From: Cellulomonas flavigena DSM 20109
GTDB taxonomy: Bacteria; Actinomycetota; Actinomycetes; Actinomycetales; Cellulomonadaceae
Assembly: GCF_000092865.1 (NCBI RefSeq)
Contig: NC_014151.1
Span: forward strand, 2,790,001-2,854,000
Length of the DNA: 64,000 nucleotides
Direction of reading: 5' to 3'
Of the stretch, positions 9,397 through 16,626 are shown in pieces. Each line of letters starts with the position of its first letter. The first letter of the stretch is position 1. The position numbers and the translations under genes are program-made. A model generated the notes under the pieces. The model was given only the letters and a program-made list of their open reading frames with translations. It made no database searches and was not told where the DNA came from.

Positions 9397-10637
9397 CCAC
9401 CGTCTCGCGCCACGTGCCGCGCGTCGACCGGTTCGGCGTGAGCGACCTGCTCGCCGAGGCGGCCGCCGGCATCGGCGCACGCCCCGGGCGACTCGTGCTC
9501 ACCATCCTCGGCACGGTTCTCGGTATCGCCTCCGTCGTGGTCACCGTGGGCCTCGCGCAGACGGCGGCGGGCCAGATCAACAAGCAGTTCGACGCGGTCG
9601 CGGCCACCCAAGGCGTGGCCGAGCCCGCGACGTCGTCGGGCATGAACGGCGAGCGCGCCCTCGGCTCCCTGCCCTGGGACGCGCCCGAGCGCGCCGAGCG
9701 GCTCAACGGCGTCGAGGCGGCCGCCCTCGTCTCCGAGCTCGACACCACTGGCCTCGACGTCACCGCGGTGCCCGTGCACGACCCGTCGGCCGCCCGGGTC
9801 ACCAGCCCGTCCGTGGTCGCGACGAGCGCCCACGCCCTGGAGTCGCTCGGCGGACGCGTCGTGCAGGGGCGGTACTTCGACGCCGGTCACGACACGCGCG
9901 CCGACCGTGTCGTCGTGCTCGGCGCCGACGCCGCACGTCGGCTGGGGGTCGTGCGCGTGGACCGCCAACCGTCGATCTTCATCGGCGACCGGGCCTACCA
10001 GGTCGTGGGCGTCGTCGACGGGTTCGTCCGCAGGACCGACCTGTCCTCCGCGGTGATCCTGCCCAACGGCACGGCCCGCGCCGAGCTCGGACTGACCACC
10101 CCCGAGGAGCTGCACCTGCATCTGGCCGTCGGCGCCGGGCCCGTCGTCGGGTCGCAGCTGCCGACGGCGCTCGCACCGAACTCGCCGGAGACGATCACGG
10201 TCAAGGTGCCGTCCGCGGGCTCGTCGGTCCGCGAGAACGTCCAGGCGGACATCAACGCGATCTTCCTCGCCCTCGGCGGCGTCGCGCTGCTCATCGGCGG
10301 TGTCGGCATCGCGAACGTCACCCTGCTGTCGGTGCTCGAGCGTGTCGGCGAGATCGGTCTGCGTCGTGCCCTCGGCGCGACTCGTCGGCAGATCGGCGCG
10401 CAGTTCATGGTCGAGTCGGTGGTGGTCGGGCTGCTGGGCGGCCTCGTCGGGGCGGCGCTCGGGGTGGCGGTCGTCACGATCGTGTCGGCCGCGCAGCAGT
10501 GGACACCGATCCTCGACCTGCGCATGGTCGGCGTGGCCGCGCTGTCCGGCGGGCTCATCGGGCTGCTCGCGGGCCTCTACCCGTCGCTCAAGGCCGCCTC
10601 GATCGAGCCGATCTCGGCCCTCCGCGGCGGCGTCTGA
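9393..10637 (+). CDS. MacB/FtsX-type ABC permease
   Basis: A 414-residue permease. Its first helix covers about residues 32-54 (LVLTILGTVLGIASVVVTVGLA), followed by a MacB_PCD-like extracytoplasmic domain to about residue 290. Three C-terminal helices flank the FtsX coupling motif LERVGEIGLRRALGATRRQI. It ends in SIEPISALRGGV, the usual 'P..ALR' end of the family. It is translationally coupled to the ATPase and completes cassette B. Convergent xthA begins 61 bases downstream, separated by a 21-base tandem repeat. Confidence 0.92.
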   Translation: MTTVSRHVPRVDRFGVSDLLAEAAAGIGARPGRLVLTILGTVLGIASVVVTVGLAQTAAGQINKQFDAVAATQGVAEPATSSGMNGERALGSLPWDAPERAERLNGVEAAALVSELDTTGLDVTAVPVHDPSAARVTSPSVVATSAHALESLGGRVVQGRYFDAGHDTRADRVVVLGADAARRLGVVRVDRQPSIFIGDRAYQVVGVVDGFVRRTDLSSAVILPNGTARAELGLTTPEELHLHLAVGAGPVVGSQLPTALAPNSPETITVKVPSAGSSVRENVQADINAIFLALGGVALLIGGVGIANVTLLSVLERVGEIGLRRALGATRRQIGAQFMVESVVVGLLGGLVGAALGVAVVTIVSAAQQWTPILDLRMVGVAALSGGLIGLLAGLYPSLKAASIEPISALRGGV

Positions 10638-10643
10638 CCCGGA

Positions 10644-10685
10644 CGCGACCCGGCCGATGTCGGGCGCGACCCGGCCGATGTCGGG
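10644..10685. repeat. Perfect 21-base tandem duplication between convergent genes
   Basis: Positions 10644-10664 and 10665-10685 are identical. Each unit contains the small inverted repeat CCGATGTCGG. The element fills the space between the permease stop and the xthA stop and may act as a terminator-like structure on either strand. It has no T-tract. Confidence 0.8.
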
Positions 10686-10698
10686 CCCGGGCGATCGG

Positions 10699-11529
10699 TC
10701 AGAGGTCGTACTCGACGACGAGGGGGGCGTGGTCGCTGAACCGGGCGTCGTACGTCGCCGCGCGGTCGACGGTCGCGGTGCGGGCGAGAGCTGCGAGCGC
10801 GGGCGTCGCGAGCTGGTAGTCGATGCGCCAGCCGGCGTCGTTGTCGAACGCCTTGCCGCGCCAGGACCACCACGTGTACGGCCCGGGTCCGGGTCCGGCG
10901 AGGTCGCGCCCGAGGTCGCGCCAGCCGAGCTCGTCGAACCAGCGGTCCAGGTAGGCACGCTCCTCCGGCAGGAAGCCGGCCTTCGTCAGGTTGCCCTTCC
11001 AGTTCTTGATGTCGACCTCGCGGTGGGCGATGTTCAGGTCGCCCGCGACGACGGCGCGTCCACCGGCAGCGGCGATCGCCGCGAGACGGTCCGTGACGTG
11101 CGCGAGAAAGGCGTACTTCTCGTCCATCGAGGGCGTGCCGACGGTGCCCGAGTGCAGGTACGCCGAGACGACGGTCAGGGTCGTGGCGGGGCGTCCGTCC
11201 TCCGCCGGAACCTCCAGGTCGGCCTCGACCCACCGCCCGGCATCGCCCGTCACACCGGTGCCGAGCCCGACCCGCACGGCGCTCATCGGCAGCCGCGACG
11301 CGATCGCGACGCCCGCGCGGCCCTTGGCGTTCCCGGCCTCGTGGGCGAGGTGCCAGCCGTCCGGTGGCAGGTGGTCGGCGAGGATCTCGTCCGACCCGCG
11401 CACCTCCTGCAGCAGCAGCACGTCCGGCTTGCGGACGTCGAGCCACTCCCCCATGCCGCGGCGGAAGGCCGCCCGGATCCCGTTGACGTTGACGCTGGCG
11501 ACGGTGAGCACGCCGTCATCCTGCCCCAT
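10699..11529 (-). CDS. xthA: Exodeoxyribonuclease III (AP endonuclease, EEP superfamily)
   Basis: A 276-residue DNA repair nuclease that cuts at abasic sites and degrades 3' ends. The EEP motifs appear in order: VNVNGIRAAFRRG near the N-terminus, LLLQEVRGSDE (metal-binding Glu), the GDLNIAHREVDIKNWKGN catalytic segment (Asp/Asn), WRIDYQLAT and the C-terminal SDHAPLVVEYDL (catalytic His). The ATG at 11529 is used; a GTG seven codons in (VLTVASVNVNG) is a plausible alternative. It is divergently separated from the VOC gene by a hairpin and runs convergent to the export cassette, so it is probably transcribed alone. Confidence 0.95.
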   Translation of the reverse strand: MGQDDGVLTVASVNVNGIRAAFRRGMGEWLDVRKPDVLLLQEVRGSDEILADHLPPDGWHLAHEAGNAKGRAGVAIASRLPMSAVRVGLGTGVTGDAGRWVEADLEVPAEDGRPATTLTVVSAYLHSGTVGTPSMDEKYAFLAHVTDRLAAIAAAGGRAVVAGDLNIAHREVDIKNWKGNLTKAGFLPEERAYLDRWFDELGWRDLGRDLAGPGPGPYTWWSWRGKAFDNDAGWRIDYQLATPALAALARTATVDRAATYDARFSDHAPLVVEYDL

Positions 11530-11551
11530 GGCACCGACACCCCGGGGCGCG

Positions 11552-11587
11552 GCGGGACGTCGCGCTCGTCACGCACCGACGTCCCGC
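11552..11587 (-). terminator. Hairpin terminator downstream of the VOC gene
   Basis: 10-bp inverted repeat: GCGGGACGTC at 11552-11561 pairs with GACGTCCCGC at 11578-11587. It lies immediately downstream of the VOC gene stop and upstream of xthA on the minus strand. There is no T-tract, as is common at high GC. Confidence 0.6.
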
Positions 11588-11596
11588 TGCGGGGGC

Positions 11597-12076
11597 TCAC
11601 TCCCCCGCGTACGCGGCCTCGAGCGGGGCGATCTCGAGCTTGCGCATCTGCAGCATCGCCGCCGTCGCGCGCTGGACGCCGTCGGCGTCGGGACGCGACA
11701 GGATCTCGTCCAGCGCCCGCGGCACGACCTGCCAGGACACGCCGAACCTGTCCTTCAGCCAGCCGCACTGGCTGTGCTCGCCGCCACCGGCGACGAGCGC
11801 CTCCCAGTAGTGGTCGACCTCCTCCTGGGTGTCGACGCCCAGGTAGAAGGAGAACGCCTCGTCGAGCGTGAACGCCGGGCCTGCCGTGAGGATCGTCACG
11901 GGGTGCCCGTCCAGCTCGAGCTCGATGACGAACGGGGTGCCCGGCGCGACGTCCGGGATCCCGTCGGCCGCCTCGACGACGCGCGTGATGCGCGACCGCG
12001 GCACGACCGAGACGTAGAACTGCGCGGCCTCGTGGCCGTCCTTGGCGAACCACAGGTGCGTGCGGACCATGCCCAT
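11597..12076 (-). CDS. PhnB-like VOC family protein
   Basis: A 159-residue protein of the glyoxalase/bleomycin-resistance (VOC) superfamily, PhnB/3-dmu-9_3-mt subgroup. It shows the N-terminal HLWFAKDGHEAAQFYVSV strand-helix, then EEVDHYWEALVAGGG and the characteristic CGWLKDRFGVSWQVVP segment. The substrate is unknown; the subgroup lacks a consistent enzymatic role. The ATG at 12076 is preferred to an upstream in-frame start because AGGAG lies 7 bases before it. A REP-like palindrome and a terminator separate it from folD. Confidence 0.88.
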   Translation of the reverse strand: MGMVRTHLWFAKDGHEAAQFYVSVVPRSRITRVVEAADGIPDVAPGTPFVIELELDGHPVTILTAGPAFTLDEAFSFYLGVDTQEEVDHYWEALVAGGGEHSQCGWLKDRFGVSWQVVPRALDEILSRPDADGVQRATAAMLQMRKLEIAPLEAAYAGE

Positions 12077-12139
12077 CGTGGGCTCCTCTCGTCGGTGGTC
12101 GCCGGTACCGACTCCCCCCACCCCGACAACTCACCGCCT

Positions 12140-12194
12140 ACCGGAACGTGGGTCACCGCTACACCCACCGTCCGGTGAGTCAGGTTCCGGTCGG
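12140..12194. repeat. REP-like intergenic palindrome (family shared with 61887-62013)
   Basis: ACCGGAAC at 12140-12147 pairs with GTTCCGGT at 12184-12191, with an inner TCACCG/CGGTGA pairing, giving a long imperfect hairpin. The right arm (12172-12194) reads CCGGTGAGTCAGGTTCCGG and closely matches repeats found near 61.9 kb. It lies between the VOC gene start and the folD terminator. Confidence 0.55.
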
Positions 12195-12213
12195 CGGCGA
12201 GGGGTGGGGCGTG

Positions 12214-12252
12214 CGAGGGCCCCGGCCGCCGGATGGCGGACCGGGGCCCTCG
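12214..12252 (-). terminator. Terminator hairpin of the glyA-folD operon
   Basis: 12-bp perfect stem: CGAGGGCCCCGG at 12214-12225 with CCGGGGCCCTCG at 12241-12252. A nested CCGCC/GGCGG hairpin lies in the loop. It is located 32 bases downstream of the folD stop. Confidence 0.75.
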
Positions 12253-12283
12253 GGACGAGCTGTGCGGGCGTGGCGCGCGGGGG

Positions 12284-13165
12284 TCAGCCCGCGTGGCGCT
12301 CCGCGGTGGCGACGACGTTGGCGAGGAGCATCGCGCGGGTCATCGGTCCGACCCCGCCGGGGTTGGGCGAGACCCACGAGGCGACCTCCCAGACGCCGGG
12401 GTGCACGTCGCCGACGATCCGGCCCTTGCCGGTCTGCGGGTCGATCTCGCGCGAGACGCCGACGTCGACGACCACGGCACCCGGCTTGACGATGTCCGCC
12501 GTGACGACGCCGGGCACGCCGGCGGCCGCGATGACGACGTCGGCGTTGCGGGTGTGCTCGGCGAGGTCCGCGGTACCGGTGTGCGTGAGCGTCACCGTCG
12601 CGTTGACGGCGCGCCGCGTGAGCAGCAGGCCGATCGAGCGACCGACCGTCACGCCACGCCCGACGACGACCACGTCGGCACCCTCGAGCGGCACGCCGTG
12701 CCGCTCGAGGAGCTCGACGATGCCCGCGGGCGTGCACGGCAACGGCGAGGTGACCTCCTCGTTGACGCGCAGCACGAGGCGGCCGAGGTTGGTCGGGTGC
12801 AGGCCGTCGGCGTCCTTGTCGGGGTCGACGAGCTCGAGCACGCGGTTGGTGTCGATCCCGCGCGGGAGCGGGAGCTGCACGATGTACCCGGTGCACGCCG
12901 GGTCGTCGTTGAGCCGCCGCACCGCGGCCTCGATGTCGGCCTGGGTGGCGTCGGCGGGCAGCTCCTCGCGGATGGAGGCGATGCCGACCTCCGCGCAGTC
13001 GCGGTGCTTGCCCGCGACGTACGAGTGCGAGGCCGGGTCGTCCCCGACGAGGAGCGTGCCGAGGCCGGGCACCACACCGCGCGCGGCGAGCGCCGCGACA
13101 CGGGTGGTGAGCTCGGCCTTGATGGCGGCCGCGGTGGCCTTGCCGTCGAGCTTCTGCGCGGTCAT
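12284..13165 (-). CDS. folD: Bifunctional methylene-THF dehydrogenase / methenyl-THF cyclohydrolase
   Basis: Interconverts 5,10-methylene-, 5,10-methenyl- and 10-formyl-tetrahydrofolate with NADP, supplying formyl groups for purine synthesis. The 293-residue product shows the catalytic segment [14 protein letters not shown] (Tyr and Lys), the [28 protein letters not shown] loop and the Rossmann motif [14 protein letters not shown] for NADP. It starts with ATG 12 bases after the glyA stop, so glyA-folD forms one transcript under the ZTP riboswitch. This fits because ZTP accumulates when 10-formyl-THF is short. Confidence 0.97.
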   Translation of the reverse strand: MTAQKLDGKATAAAIKAELTTRVAALAARGVVPGLGTLLVGDDPASHSYVAGKHRDCAEVGIASIREELPADATQADIEAAVRRLNDDPACTGYIVQLPLPRGIDTNRVLELVDPDKDADGLHPTNLGRLVLRVNEEVTSPLPCTPAGIVELLERHGVPLEGADVVVVGRGVTVGRSIGLLLTRRAVNATVTLTHTGTADLAEHTRNADVVIAAAGVPGVVTADIVKPGAVVVDVGVSREIDPQTGKGRIVGDVHPGVWEVASWVSPNPGGVGPMTRAMLLANVVATAERHAG

Positions 13166-13177
13166 GGACGTCTCCGC

Positions 13178-14461
13178 TCAGTACTGCCGGAGGCCGGGGT
13201 ACAGCGGGAAGCGCTCGGTGAGCACCTTGACCCGGGCGCGCAGCGCCTCGACATCGGCGTCGACACCACCGATGAGCGCCTCGGCGATGATGTCCGCGAC
13301 CTCGGTGAACTCCTCGTCGCCGAAGCCGCGAGTGGCGAGCGCCGGGGTGCCGATGCGCAGGCCCGACGTGGTCATCGGCGGGCGCGGGTCGTTGGGCACC
13401 GCGTTGCGGTTCACCGTGATGCCGGCGGAGTGCAGGAGGTCCTCGGCCTGCTTGCCGTCCAGGGGCGACTCGCGCAGGTCGACCAGCACGAGGTGCACGT
13501 CGGTGCCGCCGGAGCGCACCGCGACACCCGCGTCCTTCGCGTCCTGCCGGCTCAGGCGCTCGGCGACGATCCGCGCACCGCGCAGGGTGCGCTCCTGGCG
13601 GTCGCGGAACTCCGGGGTGCCGGCGACCTTGAACGCCGTGGCCTTGGCGGCGATGACGTGCATGAGCGGGCCGCCCTGCTGGCCGGGGAAGACCGCCGAG
13701 TTGATCTTCTTCGCGAGGTCGGCGTCGTTGGTGAGGATGAAGCCCGAGCGGGGGCCGCCGATCGTCTTGTGCACGGTGGACGACACCACGTGCGCGTGCG
13801 GGACGGGGCTCGGGTGCACGCCTGCGGCGACGAGGCCGGCGAAGTGCGCCATGTCGACCCACAGGTACGCGCCGACCTCGTCGGCGATCTCGCGGAACTT
13901 CGCGAAGTCGAGCTGACGGGGGTACGCCGACCAGCCGGCGATGATGACCTTGGGCCGGTGCTCGAGGGCCAGGCGGCGGACCTCGGCCATGTCCACGAGG
14001 GACGTCTCGGGGTCCACGCCGTAGGCGACGATGTCGTAGAGCCGACCGGAGAAGTTGATCTTCATGCCGTGCGTGAGGTGGCCGCCCTGGTCCAGCGCCA
14101 GGCCGAGGATCGTGTCGCCGGGGCGCGCGATGGCGTGCAGCACCGCCGCGTTCGCGGTGGCACCGGAGTGCGGCTGGACGTTCGCGAACTCCGCGCCGAA
14201 CAGGGCCTTGGCCCGCTCGATCGCGATGGTCTCCGCGACGTCGACCTCCTCGCAGCCGCCGTAGTAGCGGCGGCCCGGGTAGCCCTCGGCGTACTTGTTG
14301 GTCAGCACCGAGCCCTGCGCCTGCAGGACGGCGAGCGGCACGAAGTTCTCGGACGCGATCATCTCGAGGGTGTGCTGCTGGCGGGCCAGCTCGCGGTCGA
14401 GGACCGCGGCGATCTCCGGGTCGAGCTCGGAGAGGTTCTGGTCGAGCACGTTGTCGCTCAT
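13178..14461 (-). CDS. glyA: Serine hydroxymethyltransferase
   Basis: PLP enzyme making glycine and methylene-THF from serine. The 427-residue protein has the N-terminal [13 protein letters not shown] segment, the [13 protein letters not shown] substrate loop, [14 protein letters not shown], and the PLP lysine in [13 protein letters not shown]. This last segment is the actinobacterial variant of the usual THKTLRGPRGG. The ATG at 14461 follows AGGAG by 7 bases; the frame is open further upstream only because of base composition. The Shine-Dalgarno can itself fold in a small CAGG/CCTG hairpin. It is the first gene of a glyA-folD operon controlled by the ZTP riboswitch just upstream. Confidence 0.97.
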   Translation of the reverse strand: MSDNVLDQNLSELDPEIAAVLDRELARQQHTLEMIASENFVPLAVLQAQGSVLTNKYAEGYPGRRYYGGCEEVDVAETIAIERAKALFGAEFANVQPHSGATANAAVLHAIARPGDTILGLALDQGGHLTHGMKINFSGRLYDIVAYGVDPETSLVDMAEVRRLALEHRPKVIIAGWSAYPRQLDFAKFREIADEVGAYLWVDMAHFAGLVAAGVHPSPVPHAHVVSSTVHKTIGGPRSGFILTNDADLAKKINSAVFPGQQGGPLMHVIAAKATAFKVAGTPEFRDRQERTLRGARIVAERLSRQDAKDAGVAVRSGGTDVHLVLVDLRESPLDGKQAEDLLHSAGITVNRNAVPNDPRPPMTTSGLRIGTPALATRGFGDEEFTEVADIIAEALIGGVDADVEALRARVKVLTERFPLYPGLRQY

Positions 14462-14483
14462 GCAGGGGCTCCTGTCGCAGTCA

Positions 14484-14499
14484 GCTGTGCGGGTCGCGA
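14484..14499 (-). promoter_or_regulatory. Anti-P1 segment of the glyA riboswitch expression platform
   Basis: These 16 bases are the exact reverse complement of 14608-14623, which covers the 5' strand of the riboswitch P1 helix and the promoter edge. In the RNA the segment could capture that strand and dissolve the aptamer. It lies 22 bases upstream of the glyA ATG. If transcription starts near 14614, about 9-10 of the 16 pairs remain. The pairing is seen in sequence; its regulatory use is inferred. Confidence 0.55.
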
Positions 14500-14534
14500 A
14501 CGGCGCACCGCACACACGCGGGTGTGGGGTGACC

Positions 14535-14620
14535 GTGGGCCCAGGCGTCCGACCCGTTGGTCCAGCTGCTGCGTCGCTCCCCGGTGGTGCCCCACCTGCT
14601 GCGCCAGTCGCGACCCGCAC
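14535..14620 (-). promoter_or_regulatory. ZTP (pfl) riboswitch upstream of glyA-folD
   Basis: Read on the minus strand, the conserved aptamer elements appear in order: GGGTCGCGACTGGCG (14616-14602), a GGTG/CACC P2 stem, CACCACCGGGGAGCGAC, a variable linker, and the P3/pseudoknot signature CGCCTGGGC (14547-14539). These match the ZTP riboswitch, which senses the AICAR derivative ZTP/ZMP and activates purine and one-carbon genes. Placement before glyA-folD is a classic context. Recognised by eye from the consensus; no covariance model was run. Confidence 0.9.
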
Positions 14621-14626
14621 AGCCTA
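14621..14626 (-). promoter_or_regulatory. -10 hexamer for the glyA-folD transcript
   Basis: TAGGCT on the minus strand (TANNNT) sits directly upstream of the riboswitch, placing the likely transcription start near 14613-14615. No convincing -35 is visible. Confidence 0.5.
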
Positions 14627-14634
14627 GCAACCGT

Positions 14635-14890
14635 CAGGCGGTGGTGGGCTCGTGGTTCACGGCCCTCCGCCACCTGCCGGCGAGCCTCCTGCGGCCGCAC
14701 GTCGAGGTCGGGGCGCTCACGCTGCCACGCTGCGCCTCGACCCGGTCACCGGCGTCGCCGTCGGGCTCGCGCTCGGCGGCGAGCACCTCACGACGCTGCA
14801 GGCCGCTGGTGCTGCCGCGGTGCTCGCGGCCGGGCTCCTCGGCCGGCTTGCGGTGCACGACCGGCTGCGGCGCGACGCGCCGGTCGGCGC
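14635..14890 (+). pseudogene. Remnant of an EamA/DMT-family transporter, C-terminal part, frameshifted
   Basis: Two plus-strand frames together read like the last third of an EamA drug/metabolite transporter. One frame gives VVGSWFTALRHLPASLL followed by EVGALTLP (from about 14640). After a shift near 14715-14735 the next frame gives RLDPVTGVAVGLALGGEH and TLQAAGAAAVLAAGLLGRL (to about 14875). This matches the family pattern of a helix, 'LxPVxxxLxGxLxLGExL', then 'LxGAxLxLAG'. There is no start codon context, the N-terminal helices are missing, and the frame is broken, so it is a decayed fragment. It abuts the glyA promoter and riboswitch. Confidence 0.6.
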
Positions 14891-14930
14891 CCGGCCCCGA
14901 GGGCCGGGCGCCGGCGGCTCGACCGCCCGC

Positions 14931-15938
14931 TCAGCAGGACTTCCACGCCCCGCAGCCCGCGATCTCGAGCGTCGGTTCGAGCGGCACCTCGCCCACCGCC
15001 CGCTGCTCGAGGTAGCGCACGTAGTGCCCCTCCCCGGGGTGCACCTCCTCGAGGAGCAGACCGGTGACCGGGTCGCGCACGAGCTGGGTCACCGCCCCCG
15101 CCGAGTCCGTGTACCGCAGCACGTCGCCGGTCCGGCCGAGGGCGTCCTCCCCGACCGAGGCCTGCGTCCCGGGCAGCGTCGCGACCGCCCCCCAGAGCGC
15201 CTCCCGAAGCTCCGGGGTCCACAGTCCGGCCTCCGACAGCGAGGTGCGCAGGACCTCGAAGACCTTGTCGTCGTCCGAGCCCGTGCCACGGCCCTCCTCG
15301 AGGGCGACCCTGGCAGCCCGCGCGAGCCCGGCGGCGTCCGTGGGCAGCACCCGCGGGTCGGTGAGCATCTCGTACCGCTGCCCCGCGACGCCCCAGCTGC
15401 CCATGACCACGACGGGCCCCTTGGCGGCGACGTCGCCGAGGTCGCCGCCGTAGACCATCAGACCGGGGCGCTCGCGGCTGCTCCAGGTCTCCATGCGCTC
15501 GGCGCCTTGCCCCCACGACTGCTCGGTGAGGACGTACCAGTAGCGCTCGTCCCCGCCCCACGGGTCCCCCGGCACACCCGTCACCGTGCCGTCGTCGGCG
15601 ACCACCGCGACGGCCGGCACGGTCGGGCGCGCCGGCGAGTCCGCCGCCGTCGGCGACGCCCCGGCGGGCGCGGTGCCGTCCGGCGTGACCGCCTCGTCGT
15701 GCGACGTCGGCCCGGCGGGCGCGATGCCCTGGGGCGTCCCGACGCCCAGGACGGCCGTCGCGCCCCACGCGGCCCCGACGACCAGCACGAGCGTGCCCGT
15801 CGCCAGCCCGCCGCGGACCGCCGCGCGCCGGCGCCGTGCCCGTGGCACGACGCGGTCGAGGTCGACGTCGACGCTCGGCACCGCCGCCTCGGCCCGCTCC
15901 CGCAGGACCTGCGCGTACTGCTCGTCCGTCCGTGTCAC
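14931..15938 (-). CDS. Sigma-factor-linked single-pass membrane protein (copy 1)
   Basis: A 335-residue protein of unknown function. About 45 cytoplasmic residues rich in Arg (RARRRRAAVRG) precede one membrane helix (GTLVLVVGAAWGATAVLGV, about residues 50-68). A Thr/Ala/Pro linker and a large extracytoplasmic domain (with VTGVPGDPWGGDERYWYVLTEQ and RERPGLMVYGG) follow. It ends in GCGAWKSC, a motif also present in its paralog at 16627. The GTG start overlaps the stop of a SigE-family sigma gene (GTGA), so the two are coupled. Position and topology suggest a membrane anti-sigma or signal-sensing partner, but no known anti-sigma domain is recognisable. Confidence 0.75.
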   Translation of the reverse strand: MTRTDEQYAQVLRERAEAAVPSVDVDLDRVVPRARRRRAAVRGGLATGTLVLVVGAAWGATAVLGVGTPQGIAPAGPTSHDEAVTPDGTAPAGASPTAADSPARPTVPAVAVVADDGTVTGVPGDPWGGDERYWYVLTEQSWGQGAERMETWSSRERPGLMVYGGDLGDVAAKGPVVVMGSWGVAGQRYEMLTDPRVLPTDAAGLARAARVALEEGRGTGSDDDKVFEVLRTSLSEAGLWTPELREALWGAVATLPGTQASVGEDALGRTGDVLRYTDSAGAVTQLVRDPVTGLLLEEVHPGEGHYVRYLEQRAVGEVPLEPTLEIAGCGAWKSC

Positions 15939-16513
15939 GACCGGCCTCCGTCCCGCGAGACGCCCGCGGGCGTCGTCTCGTCGTCGTTGTCCCCCAGGGC
16001 GTCGCGCAGCTGCCGCAGCGCACGCGACGCGGTCGACTTCACCGTCCCGACCGAGACGCCGAGGTCGGCGGCGACCTCCTTCTCGGTCAATCCCTCGATG
16101 TGGCGCAGCACCACGACCCGGCGCTGCCGGGGCGTGAGCAGCGCGAGCGCACGCGCGAGCTGGTCCCGGTCGGCCCGGGCGTCCTGCCCGTCGGCGACAC
16201 CGCGATCGGGGACCCCGCCCGACAGCACCTCGCGCCGCCGGCGCCGCCACGTCGAGATGCGCTGGTTGGCCAGCACGCGCCGCGCGTACGCCAGCGGCTC
16301 ACGCTCGCGCGCCCTGTCCCAGGCGAGGTAGGTCCGCACGAGCGCCTGCTGCACGAGCTCGTCGGCCTGGTGCGCGTCGCCGCAGAGCAGCCACGCGGTG
16401 CGGGCGAGCGACGGCGCAGCGGCCGTCATGAACGCCGTGAACTCCTCGTCCCGGGTGCGACCGTGGGGCAGGACCGTGGCCAGCGGCTCCGTCGCTCCGT
16501 CGCCGCCGGGCAT
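15935..16513 (-). CDS. SigE-family ECF RNA polymerase sigma factor (copy 1)
   Basis: A 192-residue sigma-70 family protein with region 2 (FMTAAAPSLARTAWLLCG, then ADELVQQALVRTYLAWDRA) and region 4 helix-turn-helix (LTPRQRRVVVLRHIEGLTEKEV, DLGVSVGTVKSTASRALRQLR). The pattern and length match the actinobacterial SigE subfamily. The ATG at 16513 has AGGAGG 7 bases upstream. It is translationally coupled to the membrane protein at 14931. Its upstream region has the same AACC-N16-CGTG promoter as the paralogous sigma gene at 17661, suggesting autoregulation or cross-regulation. Confidence 0.93.
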   Translation of the reverse strand: MPGGDGATEPLATVLPHGRTRDEEFTAFMTAAAPSLARTAWLLCGDAHQADELVQQALVRTYLAWDRAREREPLAYARRVLANQRISTWRRRRREVLSGGVPDRGVADGQDARADRDQLARALALLTPRQRRVVVLRHIEGLTEKEVAADLGVSVGTVKSTASRALRQLRDALGDNDDETTPAGVSRDGGRS

Positions 16514-16560
16514 CGTGTCCTCCTGGGTCGCCGGTGGCGACGTCGTCGTTCTCACCACCC

Positions 16561-16589
16561 TTACACGCCGGACGCCCCGCGAAGGTTGC
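16561..16589 (-). promoter_or_regulatory. ECF-type promoter of sigma gene copy 1
   Basis: Minus strand GCAACC (16589-16584), a 16-base spacer after AACC, then CGTG (16567-16564). The identical layout with nearly identical flanks occurs before the second sigma gene (18278-18303). It resembles the AAC/CGT core of ECF promoters. The -35 lies in the loop of a 15-bp hairpin. Confidence 0.6.
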
Positions 16590-16605
16590 GTCGCGGGGCG
16601 TCCGG
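16568..16605 (-). terminator. 15-bp hairpin after the copy-2 membrane protein gene, overlapping the next promoter
   Basis: Perfect arms at 16568-16582 and 16591-16605 with an 8-base loop (AGGTTGCG on the plus strand). It lies 22 bases downstream of the stop of the membrane-protein gene that ends at 16627 and should terminate that transcript. The loop holds the -35 of the next sigma gene. Confidence 0.65.
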
Positions 16606-16626
16606 GTCGTCCGAGGGTGGTACGGG

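Noticed and set aside
12077..12213. Riboswitch-like structured region upstream of the VOC gene
   Set aside because: The fold comes from a REP-like repeat shared with 61.9 kb; no known aptamer consensus fits.
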